From Undaria pinnatifida (Eukaryota; Sar; Phaeophyceae; Laminariales; Alariaceae), in NCBI GenBank assembly GCA_012845835.1, contig JABAKD010000007.1:11019511-11083510 (forward strand): DNA of 64,000 nt. The letters run 5' to 3'. How positions within the stretch are numbered: position 1 is the first letter of the stretch; each line of letters begins with the position of its first letter. A model generated the notes under the pieces. It did not search any database, was not told where the DNA came from, and was given only the letters and a program-made list of their open reading frames with translations. Below are positions 45,025 to 56,482 of the stretch, in pieces. A program made the position numbers and the translations under genes.

Positions 45025-46440
45025 CGGCTAAACCCGTAAACCCCGAATATCAGGCGCAGAGCTAAATTTACACTCCAAAGCACGACCGTGCACAACGTCA
45101 GCACATATTATTTTGTAAACAGCAACGGCACGGGGGGAGACACTCGGGTGGTTACTGTATGCACGCTCAGCAGTCGGATTACCCCCCGCGCAACATACAC
45201 CGGGGAGCCCGGTGCAACAACGCGGAGCAACTGGTCAACACGAAGGATGTTCTTGACGGTACCAAATCAATGACGAACGATGTGAGGATGAATATGTGGG
45301 ACAATGCGTGCGGATCCGGCAGCAGACGAAATAATTTTAACACTGCCGGCACAGGCACGCAAAAGGCACGACCCCGCGCTGGCAACCACATCGAGATTTG
45401 CGGAACCTGGTGACGATAGCGACCGCGTTACGCTATCCTGCGCGGCTTACCACGCCTCAACCACTAAATTCAACTGGGCGTGCACGCGCTCGTCGTCGGT
45501 CAAGCCGTCTCCGCACCCCGAGTCAAAATCCGAACGTCGCACACGCTCGCTATTACTAAGTGTATCTCCGCGCGCGACCGATAAACCAGTTCCTACAATG
45601 CGCGCCGAGAATAACGGACACTCACGCGCGCGCGCCCTATGGTTACCTCTACACCTGAAAACGACAGATCGCGGAGCAATGCGTACACCCCCGCGCCCAA
45701 GGCCGCCTTCTCCAGCCAGCGCCTCCAGCGCACGCCCCTGTAACCCCCCTGTGACACCGCGCACTATCGGCACTTTTGGCGCTCCGCCAGTCTCGACCGT
45801 CGACGCAACCGCCCTACCAACCGTCAAACTTGCAGTCGCGCCTCCCGAGGATGGACCCAACACGCGGCCACCAACCGCCAATTGTTGATGCACCCGCTAC
45901 ATCCACCGCCGGCGCCGCAGCTGCGCCCGAAAAGGTTGGCCTCACCTGACGGCAGGGCCTTTGTCTTCATCAAAAACCAGAACAAACGCCTCAACAAACG
46001 TCGCCCCCCTGTTGCCCCCCGCGGAAAGGGCCGCACGCAGCGACAACGTTCGCGACCCTCCGCCCGCCGGCGCCACGCTTCCACCGCCTTCATCCTTGCG
46101 AGCGGGTGGAGATGCCGAGAATGCCGAGATCGCGGGGGCCTCGTTCGGGAACTCACACGGAGACCAGTTGTATTAACCTGTGCGCGCGAACATCGGGCAG
46201 GCCTGGGGGAGACTTGAATTGGTCTTTCCCTTTGACCTGGGCGAGCGGTGGCCTTCCGCTTGGTGGACCTGTCTGTGCCGGAACCGATGCTGCTGAGACC
46301 GAACCGGAGCACCTACCCCCCGCCGCGGCAAAATTCGAGAATGCGCACGAACTCGGGCGTGGGTGAGGGGTCGAACACCGTACCAGCTGGGGGAGGGACA
46401 ACAGCAGGGGACGACTGGTGGGCAGCACGTATGAGTTCGC
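45025..46440 (-). pseudogene. DIRS-2 linker region between gag-like and RT, disrupted
   Basis: Long minus-strand frames (45893-45447, 46312-45824, 46448-46153) are rich in Gly, Ala, Arg and Ser and overlap in different frames. The corresponding part of DIRS-1 (36640-37500) is likewise a Gly/Pro/Arg-rich linker. A Cys-containing segment near 46300-46340 may be the remnant of the zinc-finger region. No domain can be named safely. Confidence 0.45.
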
Positions 46441-47320
46441 TTACCCACAAAGCGATGTTGCAGTAAACCATATCACACAGCACTGCATGAGTTTCAAGGA
46501 CCGACAGCATACTGTAGTTGCTGAAGGTTCGTGCACGCAGGCCCACGACCGCCACGGTAAACGCGTTGGCAAGGGCCCAAGGGCGTTGACCCGCGCCAGA
46601 CACGAGAGATGGTCGGCGAATCCGGACAAGAGACCCACGGAAAGAATCGCAACGACGGCCAACCTCATAAAGTCGAGACTGTCGTCGACCATGAGTGAGT
46701 GCCCAATGGGACCGTCCACGCGGGGCCCATAAGTCACGACGTCAAAGGAGCTGAACGACCGAAGCTGGGATGCGACATAGGCTGTCACGTGGATGGCCTC
46801 CCTCACGAACGACTGCAGGTCAGCGGGAGAGTCTTCGAAAAATCCACAGCTTCCTAGCTGTGTTCACCTTGTTCCACGTAACCATTTGGTTTATATTTTG
46901 TGCCCTTTGTCGCTGCCGTCCCTGAACATCGTTGTCGTCTCAGCAGGCTACCCGACCAGAGTTGTTTTCCACGAACTGGCGAAGGATGATGTCGAAATCA
47001 GATACCTGATCAGCACAGACAGCAGCTACCTCGCGGGAGGAAGAAGTGGTTGCAGATATCTCGACAAACGTTTCGTCAAGGCGCCCATGGACCCGAGCGC
47101 ATTCGGCCACAACCTGTCGGGCCCACCTGGCCAAGTCATACGAAGGCAAATCCGCACCGACCGCTGGCGTCCCGGAGGAGGACCCCGAGCCCGCGATAGC
47201 TGCGGCAGCCCGGTCACGCAGAGTAGCTCATGCCTCAGCGCTGGCGGCGGCAGGCGTCGCGGCACCCATCGTCGAAGAAGCAGCCCGCAGCACTCGCCAC
47301 AGCTGTAGTCACGGGGAATT
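46441..47320 (-). pseudogene. DIRS-2 gag-like protein
   Basis: The frame 47149-46940 covers the N-terminal region (DLARWARQVVAECARVHGR and ISATTSSSREVAAV). After a break, sequence near 46830-46440 contains FFEDSPADLQSFVREAIHV, YGPRVDGPIGHSLMVDDSLD and LAVVAILSVGL, matching DIRS-1. The shared module shows it is an element protein. Probable role is particle formation, by analogy with other DIRS elements. Confidence 0.7.
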
Positions 47321-47394
47321 ATCACAACGGCAGTCATTACCGCAGTCCCAGCGAAGTCTCACAGCAGCAGTCGCAGCGAATCTCGCTTGCAGCA

Positions 47395-47586
47395 GAAATC
47401 AGCCAGTCTGTCTCTGCGTGCTTTGCTTGCTCGTCAGCAATCCGACAGACTGCTTAAAGGTTCCCTCTGCTATACCAGGACAAGTACAATGAACCACCCG
47501 CGTTGATCTCATTAGTCAACGTGAAATAACCCCAATCTTCTCCCGTACATTTAAAACCCATACTTTCTCGTGCGTCGATAATAATA
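47395..47586 (-). repeat. DIRS-2 terminal direct repeat, 5' copy
   Basis: Counterpart of 41703-41937 with the same landmarks in the same order, and with a segment of about 40 bases missing after the first landmark. Confidence 0.88.
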
Positions 47587-48361
47587 CGCATAGACCGCTA
47601 GTACACGAATCAATACCGTGATCTTTTCCACGATCAAGATCAAAAGCCGTGTCCTGGGCAGTAACCATTTTTCTTTAACTCTTCAGAACTAAAGGAAAAT
47701 GGTTGATTGAAAATGAACCAAAGTGCCAACTCGTATCATACCCGACAGAAAGTTCGACTATCGCAGGTGAGCGCTGTGATATTCTCGGCAATAGCAAACA
47801 TCACTAACAATCACTCATCACTCTAAACTCTACACACAAGAAAAACATCCAGCATTTTATATTTTGAGCTTGATCAGCAGAGATGAGTATACCAGTTGTA
47901 GTATAGTATCATTCGACTGACTCTACCTGATTTATGCGCTACCTCAACCACAACATTGAAATCTCTATTAACCGCTAATTATACAAGTTGTAGTATATCA
48001 TCATTCGACTGACAAGCATGTTTTGATACTACTACTGCTGTAGTACTTGAAGTTCGTGTCTGTTCGATGTCGATACCACGTAGTGAGGTTACGTCTTTAC
48101 GCGTACACGTGTTCGCCGCGGACGGGTAACGCGCAGGCGTTTCGTGCTCCCCAACCCCTGAAGATGCTGAAGGACCAGTGCCAATGCCTTCGCGCTTCCA
48201 ATCGCTTCGATCCTGCTCGCGATCTCTTTGACCTTCCTTCACTTTGCATTTTCCTAATGCAAACGACCCTGCTGCTGCTTTGCATTCCAAACAAAAGCCA
48301 GAAGTCCATGCGTTCCGATCTCCCGCTCGCTGTTGCTCTCATCAAGGTCTACTGACATTAG
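47587..48361. other. no gene recognised; short internal duplication
   Basis: A segment with AAGTTGTAGTATATCATCATT at about 47986 is nearly repeated at 47895 (CAGTTGTAGTATAGTATCATT), each followed by CGACTGAC. No domain in the frames. Confidence 0.45.
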
Positions 48362-48374
48362 GGGTGGTCACGGG

Positions 48375-48895
48375 TCCGGGGCGGCAGCACCAGGTATCTG
48401 TGGCTGCTGCTGATGCGGCTGCTGACGAAGCAGCTATTTCTAATTGTCCATCTGCATAGACCGCATCATCTTTTGTCCCCCATCACCCGCCATCACTCCT
48501 CCAATCTAAACCACCATGTTCTTAGATACCATCACCTCTTCGAGCTCATCTCCGCCAGCTTCCTCCGGTGGCGACAGCAGGGGAAGCTGCTGCTCTTCCA
48601 CCGACTGATGCGGCGGTAGCGGCGCCTGAAGGGTTGGCCATGGGGTTGGGGCGGCATCACCAGGTAGTTGTGACTGCTGCTAGTGATTCTGCCGCTGAAG
48701 CAGCTCTTTTTTCTTGTCCATCTGCATAGACCCTATCATTCATTTTCCCCCATCCCACGCCATCACTCCTCCAATTTCAACCACCATGTCAATAGATACC
48801 ATCACCTCTTCGTGCTCATTTCCGCCCATCTTCTCCGGTGGCGACAGAAGGGGAAGCTGGTGCGCTTCCACCGACGGCGGGGGCGGTAGCGATAC
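48375..48895 (+). repeat. 270-bp tandem duplication
   Basis: GCGGCAGCACCAGG at 48381 and GCGGCATCACCAGG at 48651 head two units of 270 bases. Shared landmarks are TTGTCCATCTGCATAGACC, CCATCACTCCTCCAAT, AGATACCATCACCTCTTCG and CTCCGGTGGCGACAG. The second unit lies in a 116-codon plus frame (48714-49064) and a 121-codon minus frame rich in P/E/Q. The first unit is interrupted in both, so coding is unsupported. Confidence 0.88.
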
Positions 48896-49524
48896 TTCGA
48901 CTTGCTCAAGCGGAAGATGTTTCGCTTCCTTCGCGGGCGAGAGCAGCTGCCGCGACGGTGTCGATTGTGGCTGTGGCGGCGGTGGTGGTTCTGGCTCTGT
49001 CGCCTCAGCGCTCTCTTCTAACCTTCCCGATCCGGGCTGGTTTGCGTTTATTTTCTCCGATTGATTTTCCTCCAACGTCCACGCTATTACTACTGAATAC
49101 CTCACATCAAATAGCTCTTGCTACTGCTCATAGATTCCTTGCTATTGCTGCCATTTCAACTGCCCGCCCGATCTCTTGGAGAATTCGCTCTAGTAATTGT
49201 GAAGTCGCCGGGAATGCAGCGTTCCCTCGGGCATCTGACCATTCCTCGACTGGCTTCTCTCCGCGGAGGATTGTCTGGCAAGATCTTGTATTTGGTATGC
49301 AGCTTGCCAAGCCTTGCCCTTGTGGGCACTAAGCTGGGTTTCTAATGGGTTTCCACCTTGTTGTCTTCGGGGACTGCGTAGCCTTCCCAGAAACATTGGT
49401 TCCCTCCATCTCGACTGTAGCCCCCGCAAAAGCCGCTGCAGTCGACAATAATCCTCGACCCGAGCTCTTCAGAGCACCCCACGTCCAATAGCACAAGTTG
49501 GTTTGTCGTACGATTATGCCAACA
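48896..49524. other. no gene recognised; low-complexity frames
   Basis: Gly/Ser-coding runs on plus, Pro/Gln runs on minus. A minus-strand frame (49429-49190) has a helix-like, charged C-terminal part but no known motif. Confidence 0.4.
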
Positions 49525-49795
49525 TAACCCACTATCTGTATGGCCGGCGTAGGGTGACTCACGGGGAGATTGCTCTCGATACTCGACGAGGGAGCATCAG
49601 GCGGAGGAGAACATAAGTAGACAAAAAATAAGATATTAAAGTGCTGGAGTCCCGGGGACCACTCTGAATATGCACACCCGTAGATACCTACAAGAGCAAA
49701 ATTAGCACCAAGAAACAAAGGGGGCTCAACTCGACCTTTTCCGTAGATACTATGCCGTTATACACATCACACATCATACGTGCGTGCCAGCCGCC
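49525..49795 (+). repeat. dispersed repeat R6, copy 2
   Basis: Counterpart of 33742-34060 in the same orientation, with the same landmarks through ATGCACACCC and AAAGGGGGCTCAACTCG. Confidence 0.85.
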
Positions 49796-50021
49796 GTAAA
49801 TGCGCCATGCGAGGCAAAGTTTGAGAACCTGCCATGAAAACAACGCGCGTGATTCCAATGAAAGCCCACGAAAATTTTGAAAACACCACGCAAGCACGAA
49901 AGCACATAAGCACACACGAGCTCAGCAGCAGCACCAGGCGTCACAACGCGCAGACACGGCCGAAGCAACAGCTAAGCTGCTGCGTACAACATGGACGTCG
50001 CCAGCCATACTCACAAAAGCG

Positions 50022-50517
50022 ATGACAGCACAAGGACAGCTCCCTTCAGACGCAGCTGCTGAAGACAGCGTTTGAATCGTCGCGGACGACAGCGCTGATC
50101 CTTACAAGGCGCCGGAGACAACTTCCGAGGTGTTCGGCGACCCACCACACGGGACCATCACGCAACCTGCCCTAGCTCAGAAGTTCGAACACCCGACTAT
50201 CACGCGGGAGCCTGAGGAGATTATAGAGGGGGCTACTGCTGCTACTAGTGTTGTTGATGCTGCTGCTGCTGCTGCTCTGTCACCACCTCTTGACAGTAGG
50301 TGGCCCTCATCAACGACCGAGGCGCAGACATCGGCAGCGCTCCCCCGCGCCGACGCAACTGCATATTCTGGTCTTCCTGTAACATGCTCCGACAGATCAC
50401 CAGGTGCTTTCGTTGGTACATTTTTACTTGGCTCGGAGATTTCCCTTGAATTCGCCGACAAGTTCCAACGGTTTCCGTTGCCTGTGTCTATGGTTTATGT
50501 TGTGTGTTCAAAAACAG
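50022..50517 (+). pseudogene. candidate 5' exon of unknown gene (possibly of the MULE)
   Basis: From ATG at 50022 one frame stays open to 50564 except for a TGA at about 50073. It encodes an acidic start, an Ala run from (GCT)n repeats near 50263-50275, a Ser/Ala/Thr-rich middle and a conserved-looking GAFVGTFLLGSEISLEFADK. A plausible donor (AACAG|GTACAA, near 50517) follows. No domain is recognised. It lies 4 kb upstream of the transposase exons on the same strand; belonging to the same gene is only a guess. Confidence 0.35.
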
Positions 50518-50564
50518 GTACAAAAAACGTTATTATTAGAGTGTTTGCGAAAGTACGTTTTTAG

Positions 50565-51153
50565 AAATTTACTTTTTCAAAGATTGTCCCGAAGGCAATA
50601 TTTGCGGTAAATTTTCGAAAAAAAGGCAAAAATGTACTTTGTCGAAGGTAGGTTTTGATCAAAAGTTACGGTAAATTTTGTCTCTCTGTTTCATTGGCCT
50701 ACAATACACCGAGCATTTGTCCGAGGCAGAACGCCTCTGCAAGGGTCTATAGCGCCCCAACCACGGGACAAACAGGACAAGCACCGCTGTTTGCACAGCA
50801 GCAGTACAAGCAACGAACGCACGGAGGATGGAGAGGGTAGTACCCTGAGCACGACGCACAGGCGTAACATCAGAGATATGCAGCAGGCCGGTGATGAACC
50901 GTCTGTTGCTGCCCTCTGCGTCCGTGACCAAGGGTTCAGCGCTTGCTGCAAGCTGTGGTGAACTTCTCGCAGCTGGCGGAGTCGAACGCACGCACGCGGA
51001 GAGGAGCCTCAACGCAGAGAGCGACACCACGCGCCTTGATTGCGGCTATCGTGTGCCGCATCTGGCAAGATAGGACTCGTATCGGTCCATCTGTGCGACA
51101 GCAGCCACCGCGCTTCTCCAACATCACCGCGACTGAAGCGTGGCATGACTTTT
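50565..51153. other. no gene recognised
   Basis: Short frames without domains on both strands. AT-rich at 50520-50690. Confidence 0.4.
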
Positions 51154-51193
51154 GGTTTAGGGCAGAGGAGCGGAAACTCCTCTGCCCTAAACC
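51154..51193. repeat. perfect 17-bp inverted repeat (hairpin)
   Basis: GGTTTAGGGCAGAGGAG at 51154-51170 pairs with CTCCTCTGCCCTAAACC at 51177-51193 across a 6-base CGGAAA loop. No T-run follows, and bacterial-type termination is not expected here. Perfection in otherwise decayed sequence is notable. Confidence 0.93.
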
Positions 51194-54100
51194 GCTGCGT
51201 GCAGATTCTTCGCAGGGTGGTGCTTCGCAATAATAACAGGTCCACGTTCCATGGGGAAACTGCGCTTCGCCTTCCCTTCCGTCGCATGAGGAAGGCGTTG
51301 CTCTGCTTGTAGCACGTGTAATGAGGTAGTCCCTGCTCACAAGGTGTTTTTACGCGCGAGACAGACCGCCATACCTCTAATTTGTAGTCTGTTGGGTGCT
51401 TGCATGTACCGTGTTCCAGGTACTGCTGCACCTGAAACGAGAGGCTCGAGACTGGAGTACGTACAACGAGTACTCGTATCGTATAGTACTATAGAGCAGT
51501 AACTCGCACTGCTGCTGCTGTACTCGCACGTATATTACAATCGCGCACATCCCCGTTTCCCTTCTAAATTTCGGAGGCGTCGCCTGCAGGATTTTGTTTA
51601 CCGCTAGCGCAAACACACCAAAAACTCGGTGGGAAGGCAATTTACTTTTTTTAGCGGAAGGCAAGTAAATTTTTAGAAACGTATTTTCGCACTAGGCAAC
51701 GCGCACCTAGTCTCGTCTAGATGATGCGCGTGTTCTTTAAACTGACGTAACAGATATCGTAATGCTAGTATGTATACCTCAAAAGTCGCGCTATGGAGAA
51801 CCTGGCAAGCCTTGGCAGGACCCACAGTCAGGGCAGCACAAGATTACCCGCAGTACAATAGCAGTACTTGCAGTACAACAAGATAGCAGTACTCGCAGTG
51901 TCACACCTCCCCAAGAAGTGAGTATGAAGCCTAATACGCCCATTGCGAAAGCTCGAAAATCGATGACTACCTGCAAGTAGGCAGTAGCCTTGTATGAAGC
52001 ACGAACAACAGAAAACTCTCTGTAGGTATATCAGTACTCGCAGCATCACACCCCGAATGTACTGGGCCATATTCGTGCAGCACTGATGTTGTTTGTTATT
52101 CATATGATATGCCGGATATGACCGACTCCCAAGGGTATCGGGATATTGACAGAAACCCCGCGTGCAGAAGATGCCTGCCGGTCTGCCCGTGGCTTGTCCC
52201 GAGCTACATGGTAAAGCGGTGGTTCAGGTGTAGTGGTGATGTCGTGAATCGTCAAGGTCTGCGATGATGTCAGTGCTGCACTACACACCCTTCTTGCTTT
52301 CGGCGTTCAGAGTCCGCCAGTGGTACATCGGACATCGAAGATACACGGCACAACAGCAGATGGTAGCAGCACCTGCCCCGTCCGACCCCTCACCGCAATA
52401 ACGCACGCCTTACACCCCGGCGTCGTACTTGCCCGTTTATCCTGTCTTGTGTACAGCCGCACTTTCGTAGCTAAATAAGTCGTAGATAGAGTTTGAGTTC
52501 CCCTTTGTTCGATGCGTAACACACAGGGGAGAACGGTGTTGCGATGGAGATGGCAGCGTTCAGAGTTAGGTTTAAGCTGGTTAAACGCGACAAGGGAAAT
52601 GTGAGGTGTGATCTTGCTTTCTCTAAATTGGGCTTAAAGAGCCATGCGCATGTCGGATTATATTGCTTGAAGTGCGTCGCCCGTTCCGTGAAGCACGGAT
52701 TGTAGATACGCACTGCTGTAGGGAAATACGCATACTGCCCGATCTTCGCCTTTTTTTTTTGCTGATTTTGCTTCTTCTTTCTCAGCCCTGCTGCTGCTGG
52801 GGTAGCGCAGGGGGTAGGGTGGGCTTTGCGTGTTTATTCGGTGCACACCGACAGGCGCAATGACCGCGCTCATCAAACTTAGTGTTTTCTCCGCCGGAGG
52901 TTGCGCTGCTCTCTTTAGCTCTTCAAAGAGGGCCATGAGAACTTCGCGGCCAACAGTTGGAGCGTGGTGTGGCTTGTGTGCGAGCATGCGGGAACGCCCC
53001 TAAACGTGAACGTGTGGCGGACTAGCCGCTTCGGCGCAAGTCGACATCGAAGAATGTACATTCTGTGTATAGAGGTGGACGACAGTGAGCGAATCGAGAG
53101 CAAGGCGTGGGGTTGCCCTGCTTAAGTAATGTTGCTATGCAGTTGCTGTAAAGAGTACGGAAGCCATCCTGATTTTAGCACGCAATGCCTAGTGCCTCGG
53201 GACTCTTGCGTGTCTACCTGCTGTGGTATACTTGATAGGAAGCGACTCATGCAAATCACCCCTCTTTTAGCTTAATACAAGCATCCGGTAGGCGCATTTG
53301 CGCGGCACTCTTAGGGGTCTTACTTATGTAAAAGTGGCAGCGGGGGCGCTTTCGAAAGGGCCATCCACTGTACCATCACAATTTAGTGCTGTACGTACCG
53401 ATGACTGTCCGTTTGGATGTGCTGTCCCCGGGTTTATGTGTTGCCTCCACCTACTATTTTAATTTGCCAGGTGGACTCCTGCTTATGAGTTGCCATGTGC
53501 TGGGCAGGGAAAAACACCGGTCAGTACATCACATAGTCTAGGCAAGTTGGGTTGTGTTGTCAATGGCTATTGATCTGTGTCACAGACTGCGGTATCTGTA
53601 TCGCTCCCAGATATCTGATATAGGGGCTTTTTTTGCTGGAAGTTGAAACCTGTGCGGTTGCTTGGAATTTGTGTACAGAGCACTCTGTTCCACAATGTGT
53701 TAGCCTCCACACGCATCGTAGTACGACAATCTCCATTTGCATGTTTCCACAACACCGTCTCGATAAATGACACACATGTGCCTCAGACATGGCACACCGA
53801 CGACAGGCTAGAAGGAGCACGAGCCGCCACAACAGCCGGAGAACGAGATTGAAACAGACGGCTTGATTCGCCTTTTGCACGAGACTACTTTGGACACTTC
53901 ATCGATCCATAAGGCCCGCCAGACCTAGGGCAAGAGGCTGGCAAGTCTCGGCAAGCAGGCGGTGAGTGATCGAAGAACCCGTCTTGCGTACATACTTCGA
54001 AGTATGTACTCCAAGACCAAACTACCGCTTTCATCCACATTCTTATGCTCCTTGCAGACATTTCGGAATACGCGAGAGCTTTTTATGACGCCAACGTCGG

Positions 54101-54390
54101 CTATACTTAGATGTCTCATGTTTTCTCCCACCTGGCGCCTGGTGTTGTGTTGGCAATACTTAGAGGTCTCACGTTTCATCAACCTGGCGCCTGACGTTCT
54201 ATTCGGAAGGTTTTTCCATTTTTTGGATGTCGACCATAGTGACGCCGCGTTTTCCCTGCGCGTAGTGAGTTTGGCTCGGGCACCCAGAACAGCAATCGAA
54301 AACTGACCTAATATCTGACGATGCTTGTACCCCTCTGTTCCCGTGGCATATCGACAACTGCGGAACATCAGGTCCAAGGTCGACCAGGCA
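51194..54390. other. no gene recognised; short CAGTACTCGCAG-type repeats
   Basis: Several GCAGTACTCGCAGT/AGCAGTACTTGCAGT repeats lie at 51850-51905 and again near 52030. A perfect 22-base palindrome is at 53988-54009. A 52-base tandem pair (CTTAGATGTCTCATGT / CTTAGAGGTCTCACGT, each followed by ACCTGGCGCCTG) lies at 54107-54200. Open frames up to 150 codons (minus strand, 53925-54377) show no domain. Confidence 0.45.
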
Positions 54391-54392
54391 AA

Positions 54393-54685
54393 TGCCTCAA
54401 ATGTCCTCCGTTGACAATGCAGTTTACAACGAAGCCCAGATGTTCTTCAAGCAGCTCCAACAGGGGGACCGCTTCGTTAGGTTCAAGATGGACGAGTAAG
54501 AACGTCTCTCTTGCATTGGTTAGGCTCGTGAAGAGCAGGTGCTGAACGCCGTGAAATACCACTCCGTCATCATTCAGGACAACGCGTTCAACACGAGCAT
54601 GAATATTGAGCCAACAGCAGCAGCGGAATTGGAGTCGCTGCAGAGTTGCGTTTATATAATGTTACCGGACATAACTATCAACCAC
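54393..54685 (+). pseudogene. MULE N-terminal exons (two segments)
   Basis: First segment codes for SVDNAVYNEAQMFFKQLQQG and RFVRFKMDE. It reaches a GTAAGA donor-like site near 54497, and a TTAG acceptor-like site precedes the second segment (AREEQVLNAVKYHSV, TAAAELESLQSCV), which ends CACGTGAG at 54686. The very short gap of about 28 bases does not keep the frame if taken as an intron, so one edge is wrong or the frame is broken. Confidence 0.5.
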
Positions 54686-54909
54686 GTGAGTTGTCAATGG
54701 TCAACGATTTGAGGCCGTGATTACTAAATTTGATTTTTGGTGTCCTACACGAAACGTCATGCAGTTTAGGTGCATAGGTTCTATTACGGGAGTGCGTATA
54801 TATCGTAAAAAAAATATAAAACATGTTTTTATTTTGTGCGTTGAAGTGCAAATGTATCGTATTGGTTTCAATATGACCGTACTAAACCACAGCACAGTTA
54901 TATACCAGA

Positions 54910-54958
54910 TGTAGATGAGGTTTTTGAAATGTCACACATTGACGCAACTTTTACCAAA
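54910..54958 (+). pseudogene. MULE exon with first catalytic aspartate
   Basis: Acceptor ATACCAG is followed by VDEVFEMSHIDATFTK. The IDATF box is the hallmark first DDE residue of MULE transposases. The donor is CA|GTGAAATT. Confidence 0.75.
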
Positions 54959-55948
54959 CAGTGAAATTCCGCATATATTTATCCTCTGTTAACGCCCCCG
55001 CCCGTGGGTTGCCCCCCCCCAGCCCCCAAATGGCTCAGAGTGTCAAAAGACGTAAAATCCTTGTTTTGTCCCCGTGGAGTGAGTTTCATTTTTGTAACGA
55101 AGTCTCCCCTACCTCTTTGGTATCGCCGGGGACAATTTATCTTCACCATTAACCGCCCCTCCCGGGGGGACAGCACGATTAAACGATAGCACTCCGGGGG
55201 AAGAACATCAGTATATCTGCGGTATACCATTCAACCCCACTGCCACTTGTACACGCAACAAGCAGTGCGCGTCCGTTGCCGTTGCGTGTTGTTACTTGTT
55301 TGTAGGTCGTTGTCTCATGACATAGCCAACGAAGGGCAAACAGGGGCTTTAGAAGTGCTCTCGGGTCTTTGGGCCCTTTCACTTGGTGCAAATAAGAGTG
55401 GCAATCCCCCGGCGCTTCGTCACGATTACCCCCCGACGACGGGTGCAAGCATTTCCTCAAAGTGGTCCGTTCTCGTTATTTCATGTCGTTGCTCGTAGAT
55501 GCTGTTGAGTCCCGACATCGGCTGGCTATTGAGCGCGACCTACGCGGCGGCGGGGAAGCGAGCCACAAACGAGTCTGTGGTGATTGTGTCGAGAACGCTC
55601 TTTTTTTGAAGAATCTCTCATGACGTCTAGTCCCGGGTCCTTTTCTCTTTACGAAGTTTCCCCTACGTCTTTGTTCTCCCCGGGGTGCTCTAGGGGGCGT
55701 TAACAGAGGATATTACGGTAGCCATGGGCCACTAATCGCGGGGAGACTACGAAATTACTGTTTTCAGCAACCAAATCAACCCCGTGTTTTTGTTGAGTGC
55801 CAAAAACATTTTATGATGTATGTGGTAATTACGGCCAGGCTCCCCCAACGCATGCCCCCAACGACAAACGCTTCCGTCGTTCAATCTTTAAGAAAACTGC
55901 CATGTTCCAAGTGTGCACAAAAACCCACTCTGACCTTCCAAAACACAG

Positions 55949-56099
55949 GTACAATTACCAGCTGGCGCCGATCGTCGTCGTCGGCAGGGAAAATCACACC
56001 CAGCTTGCAATGCATGTACTGGTGTAGCGCGAGCGCACGGAGGACTTCGTCTTCATATTCAAGACATTCAAAGAGCTTTGCGGGGGAGGACACCCGCAG
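55949..56099 (+). pseudogene. MULE exon, core continuation, with in-frame TAG
   Basis: Acceptor AACACAG is followed by YNYQLAPIVVVGRENHT, then a TAG at 56025-56027 and RERTEDFVFIFKTF, ending CCGCAG|GTGACA. A Gln codon one change away would fit the position. Sequence is otherwise coherent on both sides of the stop. Confidence 0.78.
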
Positions 56100-56293
56100 G
56101 TGACACGGCCCCTTCAAAGTTTGAGTTTACACCAATAGCGGCAGCTCGCAGTGGGAGAAGACATGGTGATCGTTCTCCTTCTTGTACACCGACGTCGCAC
56201 GCGGGTGCTTTCGTTTCGCAATCTTTGAGTCCCGTATGTTCAGTCCGTGTCTCACGTGTACTTATAACTTCTCACCCACTCGTACAAACTAAG

Positions 56294-56482
56294 GTAATCT
56301 TCACCGACGCCGACAAAGCGGCTATAGCTACAATCGAGCACGTCTACCCGTACTCCGTGCACAATTTGTGCATCTTCCACACCATCGAAAACATCCGGAG
56401 GCACTGCGGCGGTCTTGCCCTGAGCGTTCTTTCGGCAATGATTGGGAAGCTCCAGGAGGCAGCTTGCATCCAGACCAAGAGC
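56294..56482 (+). pseudogene. MULE exon with second catalytic aspartate
   Basis: Sixty-three codons in phase 0 between AACTAAG| and |GTGAGT. VIFTDADKAAIATIEHVYP is followed by HNLCIFHTIENIRR, the classic MULE block (D, then C/H-rich helix). The frame is intact. Confidence 0.9.

Larger units (their letters stand above)
41703..47586 (-). mobile_element. DIRS-2: DIRS-like tyrosine-recombinase retrotransposon
   Basis: Minus-strand order is terminal repeat (47586-47395), gag-like module, linker, RT, RNase H, tyrosine recombinase, module 42095-41957, terminal repeat (41937-41703). Direct rather than simple LTR structure plus a tyrosine recombinase in place of integrase define DIRS-type elements. 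The direct-repeat layout resembles the split direct repeats of the PAT/Ngaro branch. All coding parts carry frame disruptions. Confidence 0.88.

Noticed and set aside
47026-47457. Plus-strand frames of 75-171 codons over DIRS-2
   Set aside because: The opposite strand carries the element's gag-like protein; these are antisense shadows.
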